50,006 nt of DNA from Sphingobacteriaceae bacterium (GTDB lineage: Bacteria > Bacteroidota > Bacteroidia > Sphingobacteriales > Sphingobacteriaceae). The notes under the pieces were generated by a model that made no database searches, was not told where the DNA came from, and saw only the letters and a program-made list of their open reading frames with translations. Of this stretch, positions 17,946-25,490 are shown one piece after another. The position numbers were made by a program, and so were the translations under genes. The DNA is taken from positions 1 to 50,006 of the forward strand of contig CANHGR010000015.1 in assembly GCA_947460875.1 (NCBI GenBank). The letters are read 5' to 3'. Position 1 is the first letter of the stretch; each line of letters begins with the position of its first letter.

Positions 17946-20900
17946 TTACCAGGGTTCAAAAGCTTAAAATAATCGCCAATTTTTATCTTATAGAATGAGT
18001 TTAAAGCAGGTGGCAGTGTTTTCAAAAGTTCGGTTTCCCTCTGCTTTAGCTTCTGATATTCTTCTAGAACAATTTTATAATTTGCCGTCTGTTCTTTTCC
18101 TTCTTTGCTTTCTCTTTTAGGATCCATTTCGCGCTCACGCTCAGCTTTTTCAGCATCCAAAAGCTTGGTAATAATGTCTTGTTGACGAATTAATGTTTCT
18201 TGTTGAATTTTTTTATTTAGCAAATCCGTCTCCGATTGCTCCATATCTCTCTCCAACTTATCAAGGTCACCTAATGAGCCTTGTCCATCTTTGTTTTGTT
18301 CTCTGTTAATTTGTTGAATCGCCTGTCGGATCATCGCCTGCTCACGAGCCATGCGAGCTAATTGTTCGCTCATCATGCCTCCTTGGCCGTTGCCACTTTG
18401 ACCTTGTCCCTGTCCTTGACCTTGTCCTTGTCCTTGTCCCTGTCCCTGTCCTTGACCCTGTCCTTGACCCTGTCCTTGTCCCTGTCCCTGACCTGGTTGC
18501 CTTCCAGGTTGTTGGCCTTGTTGTTGCATTTGCTCACGAGCTTTTTGCATATTTTCATTAAGTTTTTGCTGCATTTTAGCCAACTCAGACAAACTAGGTC
18601 GGCCTTTTTTGCCCCCTGCTTGTGCATTCTTCATAGACATTTGCAAATTGTTTAATGCTTCGCTCAGCATAAGAGCGAGATTATTAATTGAGGTCATGGC
18701 ATACTGCTGACTTCGGCTAGCTTCAAGAGCTCGTCTTGCCGGCAAGTATTCGAGAGCCATATCAACGTTTTGGTTCATTGACTCTATTTCGTTGGTAACC
18801 ACAGACTGGATTTGTGGAACGCGCTTACTTAAATTGTATAAACTGTCTTGAACTATAACCAGATTATCCTTGATATCTCTTTGCTTTTGTGTCGCAGCTG
18901 CGTAGCCGGGATCATTGATGTTCATGCTCTTAATCGACTGCATTATTTTCTCTTGATCAAATGAAGAAGTTAATAGGTTGTCAAGGATCTCGCGCAAAGC
19001 ATCTGCATTTTCTGCAACTTCTTCTTGTTCATTTTGCTGTTGCTCTTTCTCCATCCGTTCGGCCATTTCATCCATCTGTTCAGCGGCTTCTTCTTGGCTT
19101 TCTTCAGCCTTCTTCATATTCTTATTTTCCAGATTCTTGCTGCTTAGCTCTTGCTTTTGTTTAATTTCTTGTTGCTCTTTTTTAGGGTTTTCAAACTTAT
19201 TAGGGTTTGCAAGTTCTTCGTTTTTCTTTTCGAGTTCTTTCAATTGCTCTAGTAATTTGTCGAAATCTTCTTTCAGCTTATCCTGATCTATTTTCGCCTC
19301 TGCAGCATCGGCAGCTCTTTCTTTAGGCTCTTCCTTTGCAATTTCCTTTGATTTGTCTGCAAGCTTCTGTTGCTCTTGAGCCATTTCTTTCAGCTCATCT
19401 ATTTTCTCAGTGAGCTTGGTGTCAAATTCAAGTTCTTTGTAAAGTTCCTTCAAGCGCTCCAGATCCTTCTTAACCGATCTGTTTTCTTGTTGCAACCTTG
19501 ACATTTGTTGTTGAGTTTGAGGTTTATTGCGTTGCTCAAGAAGCTTTTCTATATTGTTCAAAAGCTCTTTTAATTTTTCGTCAAACGCATTGTTCAGTAA
19601 CTCTTCAAGCATCTGTTGTCTTTCCTGCAGTTCTTTAGGCAGTTCCTTAAACTCTTGCTGGTTGAAATTATTTTGCTTATTCTCTTGCTGAATATCTTTA
19701 ATTAGAGATTCTAAGGCTTGTTGTTGTTTTAAAAGCTCTTCTACTTTTTTAGTTTCTTCATATGACAAACTGGTTTTACCCATCAATTCTTGATTCAGCT
19801 TCTTAGCTTCTTGTTCAATTTGACTTGCTTTTCCGATGGCATTTTCCATCTTTTGTTTGATAGCTTGTGTAGACTCGGCTATTTGGCTTTCGATCTGATC
19901 TTGCGTTGGAAGATTGATAGTCTTTACAGGCGACTTGGAAGATTTAGCCCCATTAACTCCATCATTATCAAAAACTTCGAAATAATATTCGAGTTGTTGG
20001 CCGGGTTTTACACTAGCATCATCAAGATTCCACAAGTAGAAGAAATTGCTTTGAATTGAGTTTCTCTCAAAATTGACTGCCTTGGAGCTGATTTTTCCGG
20101 TATTATCCTGATTCTTGATGGTGTAATGGAAAGTCAGTTTAGAAAACCCGTAATCGTCATTTACTTGCCCCACAAAGTACAGCAGTTTAGAGTTTAAAGA
20201 GTCCGGCCGTTCACTAACTTCTATCGCTGGATTTAGGTCAGGAATGATGTTGAGTTGGTAACCCACCGAATCGAGGTTCACTACCTCGTTATTTATCGGA
20301 CGGAGAGAATATCTCATATTTCCCATTGCTCTAAGCGAATAGGTGAATAGGTTATCTGCAGTCGGCTTGATCGTAACTTTACGTCCGCCCACGCCCATTA
20401 CCAAACCATTTGTATTTTTAGCACGGAACTTCCAATTTACCCTTGTTCCTTCAGGTACTGTTAAATCTCCTGAGTTGCTGATCGTTTCATTCTGCTTTCC
20501 GAGGTAAGACGGGTACTCTAAAGAAACGTCAAAGTTTAGAAGCATGGGCTTCCGTTTTACTTTGATCGTGTAAACGTCCGAAGAAAACTCGCCACCCATT
20601 AAACGAATCGTTTTTTCCTGCTGGATATTTTTGAAAGTATAGTTAAAGCGGATGATGTTTTCTTTGTCCAGTTTAAAGCTATTAGATCCATCTTCGATAT
20701 AAACTTCCTGCGGAATTTCGTTTCCCGTTAATTTTATTTGTATTTCGTAATCATCCCCCTGTGTGGCTACGAGGTTTTTATTCAGTACAACAAATTCGAA
20801 GGGTGCTTTTTTAACAAAGCGTTTATTATGTTGTATAAGGCGTTCCGTTCCTTCGCTAAAAATCGAAGGAGCGGTGAAAGCAATCAGCATAATAACAACA

Positions 20901-21403
20901 AGAGGCGCTACAGCATATTTTAAATAGCGGCGATTCTCGCCAATTGCAATTGCAGAAGCAAAAGGCACTGGTCGCAATTCTGATATTTTCTGGTTGATGC
21001 TGGCTTCAATCAAAGCGAGGTGCGCTGAACTTGACTCAGCGAGCTTTTTTAATTGCAATGTATTAATCAGCTTATCTTTTACATCGCCAAAATGATCACC
21101 AATAATGGCCGAAGCTTGCTCATGGTCTATCGTTTTTCCTAGCCGCATGTATGCCATCGAGGGCAATATGATCCATCGGGTTAGAATGGTTAAGTTCAGG
21201 CCAATAAATCCGTAGAATAAAACCGTTCGAATTACCGGACTAAAATTTCCATAATACTCTGCCATCGTAACGAGCACATAACTGCCAAACAATGAAGCAG
21301 CCAGATAAATACTTCCACGAATTATTTTATTGAGATAATATTTACGGATAAACTCATCGATTTTTTCGATGAGCAGAGCATAATTTCCTAAAATAGAACC
21401 CAT
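17942..21403 (-). CDS. DUF4175 family large membrane/coiled-coil protein
   Basis: The 1153-residue protein has two membrane segments near the N-terminus (about residues 24-45 and 58-80) and a third at about 160-180. An extracytoplasmic beta-rich region follows (about 190-500), then a very long Gln/Glu/Lys-rich coiled-coil region (about 500-850). A second helical region follows, then a Gly-Gln repeat (16 units) near residue 985, and a conserved C-terminus ending in PALNSFYKIKIGDYFKLL. The family is large, membrane-bound and poorly characterised. The operon with an RsbW-like kinase hints at stress or envelope signalling, which is inference. No frameshift was seen despite the low-complexity tract. 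Confidence 0.88.
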   Translation of the reverse strand: MGSILGNYALLIEKIDEFIRKYYLNKIIRGSIYLAASLFGSYVLVTMAEYYGNFSPVIRTVLFYGFIGLNLTILTRWIILPSMAYMRLGKTIDHEQASAIIGDHFGDVKDKLINTLQLKKLAESSSAHLALIEASINQKISELRPVPFASAIAIGENRRYLKYAVAPLVVIMLIAFTAPSIFSEGTERLIQHNKRFVKKAPFEFVVLNKNLVATQGDDYEIQIKLTGNEIPQEVYIEDGSNSFKLDKENIIRFNYTFKNIQQEKTIRLMGGEFSSDVYTIKVKRKPMLLNFDVSLEYPSYLGKQNETISNSGDLTVPEGTRVNWKFRAKNTNGLVMGVGGRKVTIKPTADNLFTYSLRAMGNMRYSLRPINNEVVNLDSVGYQLNIIPDLNPAIEVSERPDSLNSKLLYFVGQVNDDYGFSKLTFHYTIKNQDNTGKISSKAVNFERNSIQSNFFYLWNLDDASVKPGQQLEYYFEVFDNDGVNGAKSSKSPVKTINLPTQDQIESQIAESTQAIKQKMENAIGKASQIEQEAKKLNQELMGKTSLSYEETKKVEELLKQQQALESLIKDIQQENKQNNFNQQEFKELPKELQERQQMLEELLNNAFDEKLKELLNNIEKLLEQRNKPQTQQQMSRLQQENRSVKKDLERLKELYKELEFDTKLTEKIDELKEMAQEQQKLADKSKEIAKEEPKERAADAAEAKIDQDKLKEDFDKLLEQLKELEKKNEELANPNKFENPKKEQQEIKQKQELSSKNLENKNMKKAEESQEEAAEQMDEMAERMEKEQQQNEQEEVAENADALREILDNLLTSSFDQEKIMQSIKSMNINDPGYAAATQKQRDIKDNLVIVQDSLYNLSKRVPQIQSVVTNEIESMNQNVDMALEYLPARRALEASRSQQYAMTSINNLALMLSEALNNLQMSMKNAQAGGKKGRPSLSELAKMQQKLNENMQKAREQMQQQGQQPGRQPGQGQGQGQGQGQGQGQGQGQGQGQGQGQGQGQSGNGQGGMMSEQLARMAREQAMIRQAIQQINREQNKDGQGSLGDLDKLERDMEQSETDLLNKKIQQETLIRQQDIITKLLDAEKAEREREMDPKRESKEGKEQTANYKIVLEEYQKLKQRETELLKTLPPALNSFYKIKIGDYFKLLNPGK
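18398..18493 (-). repeat. 16-unit hexanucleotide repeat coding (Gly-Gln)n inside the DUF4175 gene
   Basis: Sixteen consecutive 6-bp units, read on the plus strand as TTGACC, TTGTCC, CTGTCC or CTGACC, give a 96-bp tandem repeat. On the coding strand each unit is Gln-Gly with CAA/CAG and GGT/GGA codons. Units differ only at synonymous positions, so the dipeptide is conserved while the DNA has diverged. Changes in copy number would keep the frame. Confidence 0.95.
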
Positions 21404-21481
21404 AGCGAATGCCCAATTAATTAATTATTTTAAAAATAACGATTTTTAATTAAGAAGTGTTTGATGTATTAAAAATAATAG

Positions 21482-22723
21482 CTATTGAAGCATACAGCCG
21501 GCTACGGTAGTATAGCGGGTTTCGTCTATCAAGATCGCTCCGCCGTTTACTCGAAGAGCGTTATAGCCGTCAAACACGATCGACGAAGCTGTTTTGATCG
21601 TGACATGCACGATGTCATTTAGAGTAGCTTGGTGTACGTCACTCAATTTTTCAAGGGTATTAACATCAAGTTTATAGTTGATTTCTTTTACAACACAACG
21701 AACAACCTTACTGTGTAGCTGAATTAAATACTTATTTCCTGCTACTAAGGGTATGTTATCCATCCAGCAAAGCATGGCAGTTACTTCCTGTTCAACTTTG
21801 GGTAGGTTAGAAACTGAAACAATCATATTTCCTCGATTAACGTCGATATCGTCTTTTAGCTGTATTACAGCGCTTTGAGGCGCATAGGCTTCGTCAACTT
21901 CAATTCCGTGAACCTCTACAGTGTCAATTTCTGATTCAATGCCTTCGGGAAGCACTAAAACCTTGTCGCCTTTTTTATATGTTCCACTGATCACTTTGCC
22001 CGCATATCCCCTGTAATCATGTAGATCATCAGATTGTGGTCTGATCACGTACTGAACTGGAAAGCGTGGCGTACTTAGATCGATATCCTCAACAACATTG
22101 ACAGATTCAAGATAATGAAGTAATGACTCGCCCTTATACCAAGACATACTTGAAGAAGCGTTGACAATATTATCACCCTGCAAGGCACTGATTGGAATAA
22201 ATACAACATCTTTAATATCTAATTGAGCAGCCATTTTGCTGTAATCACTCAATATTGTGTTAAAGACTTCTTCAGAATAAGCCACCATATCCATTTTGTT
22301 GATGGCTACTACAACATGCGGGATTTGAAGCAACGAGGCAATAATACTATGCCTACGAGTTTGCTCTATTACGCCCAAACGCGCGTCAATCAAAATAATA
22401 ATTAAGTCCGAATTTGAAGCCCCTGTAACCATGTTACGGGTGTATTGGATATGCCCAGGAGCATCGGCGATGATAAATTTACGTTTAGCTGTGGCGAAAT
22501 ATTTATAAGCAACATCAATTGTAATTCCTTGCTCACGTTCTGCGCGTAAGCCATCAGTAAATAAGGCAAGGTCAATTACCCCTTCGCCTTTATTCTTGCT
22601 TTGTTTCTGGATCATCTCCAGCTGGTCTACTTTTATAGAATCGGTATCATACAGCAAACGCCCGATCAGCGTACTCTTACCATCGTCAACACTTCCTGCA
22701 GTTATAAATCGTAGTAAATCCAT
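21482..22723 (-). CDS. cysN: Sulfate adenylyltransferase subunit 1 (GTPase) CysN
   Basis: CysN is the GTPase subunit that drives ATP sulfurylase; with CysD it makes adenosine 5'-phosphosulfate (APS). The start at 22723 gives MDLLRFITAGSVDDGKST with the G1 loop at residues 9-18; DAPGHIQYTRNM (G3) and NKMDMV (G4) follow. The frame extends upstream to 22771 but only through AT-rich repeats, so the inner ATG is preferred. At 413 aa it has no C-terminal APS kinase (CysC) domain, in keeping with the direct APS reductase encoded upstream. A 203-bp repeat-bearing gap separates it from cysD. Confidence 0.95.
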   Translation of the reverse strand: MDLLRFITAGSVDDGKSTLIGRLLYDTDSIKVDQLEMIQKQSKNKGEGVIDLALFTDGLRAEREQGITIDVAYKYFATAKRKFIIADAPGHIQYTRNMVTGASNSDLIIILIDARLGVIEQTRRHSIIASLLQIPHVVVAINKMDMVAYSEEVFNTILSDYSKMAAQLDIKDVVFIPISALQGDNIVNASSSMSWYKGESLLHYLESVNVVEDIDLSTPRFPVQYVIRPQSDDLHDYRGYAGKVISGTYKKGDKVLVLPEGIESEIDTVEVHGIEVDEAYAPQSAVIQLKDDIDVNRGNMIVSVSNLPKVEQEVTAMLCWMDNIPLVAGNKYLIQLHSKVVRCVVKEINYKLDVNTLEKLSDVHQATLNDIVHVTIKTASSIVFDGYNALRVNGGAILIDETRYTTVAGCMLQ

Positions 22724-22724
22724 T

Positions 22725-22831
22725 ATTAAGATATGAGTATTAAGATATGAGTGTTGAGATATACGCCTCAAACCATCCTTGATATTGTTGTTAAAGTATT
22801 TTTATAGATAGTAGAATTGAGATATACGCCT
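22725..22831. repeat. Short direct repeats in the cysD-cysN gap
   Basis: ATTAAGATATGAGT is present twice in tandem (22725-22738 and 22739-22752), followed by a diverged third unit. TTGAGATATACGCCT occurs at 22754-22768 and again at 22817-22831, 63 bp apart. The first copies run right up to the cysN start codon. The rest of the 203-bp gap (22724-22926) is AT-rich with no recognised gene. Confidence 0.8.
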
Positions 22832-22926
22832 TAAAATTATGTAGCATATCGAATCTAAAACTTTACTGTTAAATATTTTCTTTTTTATGTTAGCAATATG
22901 CGCCCAGGCTTTTATCTTACATCTCC

Positions 22927-23835
22927 CTAAAAATATCCCGTTTTCTTTCTGTCTTCCATTGCCGCTTCAGACACTTGATCGTCGATGCGGGTTTCACCGC
23001 GTTCGCTGATATTGGTTTCGTTGATTTCTCGAACAATATCGTCTATCGTGTCTGCAGTTGATTCAACAGCCGCGGTACAGGTCATATCGCCAACGGTACG
23101 GTAACGTACCCGACGAGTAACAATAGAATCGCCTTCGTCAATTCTGATGAATGGCGAAGTTGCTACTAAAAATTCTCCATGAACTAAGACTTCTCTGTCA
23201 TGCGAGAAATAAATTGACGGCAACTCAATTCCTTCCCGTTTAATATAATTCCAGACATCAATTTCTACCCAATTGCTTATCGGGAATACCCGCACGTTTT
23301 CGCCTTTGTGAATTTTACCGTTATATAGGTTCCATAATTCTGGCCGCTGGCGCTTAGGATCCCAGGCGCCAAATTCATCTCTTACTGAGAAAATACGTTC
23401 TTTCGCCCTTGCTTTTTCTTCATCGCGTCTGGCACCTCCAATACAGGCATCAAATCCAAATTCTTCTATCGTATCCAACAAAGTGTATGCTTGGAGGGCA
23501 TTACGCGACGGAAATTTTCCTGCCGGATCTTTCAGATTTTTTGATTTTATGGTGTCTTCGACATAACGCACAATTAGTTTTACGCCAAGTTCATTAGCAA
23601 GCTTATCGCGATACGCAATAGCTTCAGGGAAATTATGACCGGTATCAATGTGTACTAATGGGAAGGGGATTTTTCCAGGCTTAAAAGCCTTTAATGCAAG
23701 TTGTACCAGTGTGATCGAATCTTTTCCACCTGAGAAAAGCAAAGCGGGACGCTCAAATTGCGCAGCCACTTCGCGCATAATGTGTATCGACTCAGATTCC
23801 AGTTGATCTAAATAATCTAATTTATATTGAGGCAT
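22927..23835 (-). CDS. cysD: Sulfate adenylyltransferase subunit 2 CysD
   Basis: CysD catalyses adenylylation of sulfate from ATP to form APS. The 302-residue protein belongs to the PP-loop ATP pyrophosphatase family with SGGKDS (35-40), followed by PFPLVHIDTGHNFPEA, GGARRDEEKARAKERIFS and SNWVEIDVWNYI. It ends with RKKTGYF, the usual CysD terminus. It begins 9 bp after cysH on the same strand. Length equals E. coli CysD. Confidence 0.97.
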   Translation of the reverse strand: MPQYKLDYLDQLESESIHIMREVAAQFERPALLFSGGKDSITLVQLALKAFKPGKIPFPLVHIDTGHNFPEAIAYRDKLANELGVKLIVRYVEDTIKSKNLKDPAGKFPSRNALQAYTLLDTIEEFGFDACIGGARRDEEKARAKERIFSVRDEFGAWDPKRQRPELWNLYNGKIHKGENVRVFPISNWVEIDVWNYIKREGIELPSIYFSHDREVLVHGEFLVATSPFIRIDEGDSIVTRRVRYRTVGDMTCTAAVESTADTIDDIVREINETNISERGETRIDDQVSEAAMEDRKKTGYF

Positions 23836-23844
23836 GTCTTAATC

Positions 23845-24558
23845 TTATGAATGAGTGTGTAATCCGCACTCCTTGTTTGCACTTTCTTCCCACCACCACC
23901 GCCCGGCTCTGAAGTCTTCTCCTTCGCGAATGGCGCGGGTGCAAGGTGCACAGCCGATACTTACAAAGCCTTTATCATGCAGCGTATTGTAAGGGACGCC
24001 ATTTGAATGTATAAAAGCTTTTAGTTCCTCGGTTGTCCAATGAAGCAACGGATGATACTTTATAATGTTATTATTTTCATCCCATTCTATCTGCGGTAAA
24101 TCATGTCTATTCGGCGAATGTTCGGCACGAAGGCCGGTGATCCAAAGCTCATTTCCGGCAATAGCCCTTTGCAAGGGTTCAACCTTCCGGATATAGCAAC
24201 AAGCCTTGCGGTTTTCGACAGACTCGTAAAATGAGTTTGGACCTTTTTCAGAGATAAAAGATTCAAGTAGTATATGATCGGGATGGTAGGCAGTTATTTC
24301 AACGTCGTATTGTTCGCGAGTCCGATTCCAGACGTATAAAGTCTCTTCAAATAAGCGCCCGGTATCTAAGGTGAAGAGTTTTATTTCGGATTTTTGAGCG
24401 GCAATTAAATGGGTAATTACTTGATCTTCCCAGCTGAAGCTGGTTGAAAAGATAGTTTTTCCGGGAAATTTTCCAGGCAGAATCGCCAAAGCCTCCTGAG
24501 CCGGGAGCATCGCCACGGAGGATAAAGATTCTATTCTATCTTTTTGCGTTTGAAACAT
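23845..24558 (-). CDS. cysH: Assimilatory adenylylsulfate (APS) reductase CysH
   Basis: The 237-residue PP-loop protein reduces activated sulfate to sulfite. It has the cysteine pairs C120-C121 (KACCYIRK) and C203/C206 (IGCAPCTR) that ligate a [4Fe-4S] cluster, plus the catalytic C231 in KECGLH. The cluster cysteines mark APS reductases; PAPS reductases of the E. coli type lack them. This matches the absence of an APS kinase in the cluster. It is the first gene of cysH-cysD-cysN. A promoter-like -7 box and a leader hairpin precede it. Confidence 0.93.
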   Translation of the reverse strand: MFQTQKDRIESLSSVAMLPAQEALAILPGKFPGKTIFSTSFSWEDQVITHLIAAQKSEIKLFTLDTGRLFEETLYVWNRTREQYDVEITAYHPDHILLESFISEKGPNSFYESVENRKACCYIRKVEPLQRAIAGNELWITGLRAEHSPNRHDLPQIEWDENNNIIKYHPLLHWTTEELKAFIHSNGVPYNTLHDKGFVSIGCAPCTRAIREGEDFRAGRWWWEESANKECGLHTHS

Positions 24559-24577
24559 AAATTAATTTGTTTAGAGA

Positions 24578-24599
24578 AGAGCGGGTCAAAAAACGCTCT
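24578..24599 (-). promoter_or_regulatory. Leader hairpin upstream of cysH
   Basis: A 6-bp stem, AGAGCG (24578-24583) and CGCTCT (24594-24599), encloses a 10-nt loop in the untranslated leader of cysH, about 20 nt before the start codon. On the minus strand the loop carries a run of T after the first stem arm rather than after the hairpin, so it is not a standard terminator. It may be a stabilising or regulatory structure. It does not match a SAM riboswitch that I know. Confidence 0.35.
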
Positions 24600-24634
24600 A
24601 TTCTTTCAATTTTATTGTCTTTAGAAAAAGTAGG

Positions 24635-24642
24635 CAAAAGTA
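24635..24642 (-). promoter_or_regulatory. Candidate -7 promoter box for the cysHDN genes
   Basis: On the minus strand these bases read TACTTTTG, matching TAnnTTTG. The box is 76 bp before the cysH start, so the leader would be about 70 nt and include the hairpin at 24578-24599. A TTGAC lies upstream but only 12 nt away, too close for the normal -33 element. Confidence 0.35.
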
Positions 24643-24804
24643 AAATAGAATTGTCAACTTAAGAAGTAAAATGCGAAAAATTACAATAAAATCTAAATTT
24701 AGCCTGCTTTTTTATACCAAATTTATGTACCTATCGGCAGAAAGATAATTGAGTTTTCTACAATTCCTACCTGTATTTTTCATCTTATTTTCATAGTGTC
24801 CTAT

Positions 24805-24812
24805 TAGCTTTG
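24805..24812 (+). promoter_or_regulatory. Candidate -7 promoter box for the small gene at 24833
   Basis: TAGCTTTG matches the Bacteroidota -7 consensus TAnnTTTG and lies 20 bp before the ATG at 24833. No clear -33 TTTG was found at proper spacing. It supports the idea that the 82-aa frame is expressed, and the ars genes might be read from here as well. Confidence 0.35.
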
Positions 24813-24832
24813 ACATACAAATTCAAGAAACT

Positions 24833-25081
24833 ATGATGACTATTCAAGAATTTACACAACTCGATGTTTACGAAAAAGCGGAAGTAGCCTGGACCGGAAA
24901 CTTCATTGCAGACAGAATGGATAAAGCTGATATCGTCCAGTTATATATACTTGAAAATTTCTTTGTAGAGATATTTTACAATCTTCTTGATAGCGAAATT
25001 ATCACAGTGAGACCGTTTACTAACGTTCATTTTTTGGAAGCCTATTGCGAACATATTGATATTTCAAACCTGGTGTGTTAA
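24833..25081 (+). CDS. Small conserved hypothetical protein upstream of the ars operon
   Basis: The 82-residue acidic protein shows ADRMDKADIVQLYILENFFVEIFYN and RPFTNVHFLEAYCEHIDIS. This pattern resembles a family of roughly 80-aa Bacteroidota proteins (LYxLxxFYVEVFYN ... LxPYLxxIDIS) that I recognise but cannot name. No signal peptide or metal motif is seen. Two start codons occur in tandem at 24833 and 24836. The next gene, arsR, starts 46 bp later on the same strand, so cotranscription is possible, but a link to arsenic is not shown. Function unknown. Confidence 0.6.
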   Translation: MMTIQEFTQLDVYEKAEVAWTGNFIADRMDKADIVQLYILENFFVEIFYNLLDSEIITVRPFTNVHFLEAYCEHIDISNLVC

Positions 25082-25107
25082 CATAAAGTTTATATTCTTA
25101 AAATTTA

Positions 25108-25127
25108 ATCGTAATATTGCAATTAAT
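25108..25127 (+). promoter_or_regulatory. Operator-like site directly before arsR
   Basis: The 20 bases before the arsR ATG start with AATCGTAATATTGCAAT and contain the palindromic core ATTGCAAT. A near copy lies before the DUF6428 gene at 25471-25490. The site includes TAATATTG, one mismatch from the -7 consensus, so bound ArsR would block transcription. ArsR autoregulation is established for the family; assignment of this site is inference. Confidence 0.5.
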
Positions 25128-25454
25128 ATGGGACTCACTAAAACAGAGATCTTTACGGATGAACAAAATAAGCTGGCTTTGATGCTGAAGGCGATGGCTC
25201 ATCCGGCTCGAATTGCAATACTGCAGAGTATCATTCAGGCAAATGCCTGCATCTGTGGCGATCTTGTTCATGAACTCGGTCTGGCACAAGCCACAATTTC
25301 ACAACATCTTAGGGAACTAAAAAATGCTGGACTTATAAAGGGTACCATCGAAGGGGTAAGTGTCTGTTACTGTATCAGCCCAGAAAATTGGAAGCTTTTA
25401 GAAAAGCACTTCGCGTCCTTTATGGGAGCTTATAAAGGGTCAATGTGTTGCTAA
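25128..25454 (+). CDS. arsR: ArsR-family metalloregulatory repressor
   Basis: ArsR/SmtB repressors bind operators as dimers and release DNA when As(III) or another metal binds cysteines. The 108-residue protein has a winged-helix domain (LMLKAMAHPARIAILQSI at 19-36, recognition helix QATISQHLRELKNAGLI at 54-70). Candidate As(III) ligands are C41/C43 (ACICGDLV, the place of the classic ELCVCDL motif), C80/C82 and the terminal C107-C108. The frame is open from 25056, but the ATG at 25128 gives the family N-terminus and lies immediately after the operator-like site. It heads the genes for DUF6428, ArsC and ACR3. Confidence 0.92.
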   Translation: MGLTKTEIFTDEQNKLALMLKAMAHPARIAILQSIIQANACICGDLVHELGLAQATISQHLRELKNAGLIKGTIEGVSVCYCISPENWKLLEKHFASFMGAYKGSMCC

Positions 25455-25470
25455 AAAAATATTTTCAGTC

Positions 25471-25490
25471 AATCGTTAAATTGCAATATT
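25471..25490 (+). promoter_or_regulatory. Second operator-like site, directly before the DUF6428 gene
   Basis: The 20 bases before the ATG at 25491 begin AATCGTTAAATTGCAAT and share the ATTGCAAT core and AATCGT flank with the site before arsR. The match suggests that ArsR controls an internal promoter here as well as its own. Confidence 0.5.

Noticed and set aside
18398-18493. Possible CRISPR array
   Set aside because: Units are 6 bp, contiguous, without spacers, and coding.
18362-18655. Leu/Ser-rich plus-strand frame and a Lys/Asp-rich shifted minus-strand frame over the GQ repeat
   Set aside because: Both are frame shadows of the 6-bp repeat inside the DUF4175 gene.
24559-24832. SAM riboswitch upstream of cysH
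   Set aside because: The leader is too short and only one small hairpin is visible; no SAM-I or SAM-II core was recognised.
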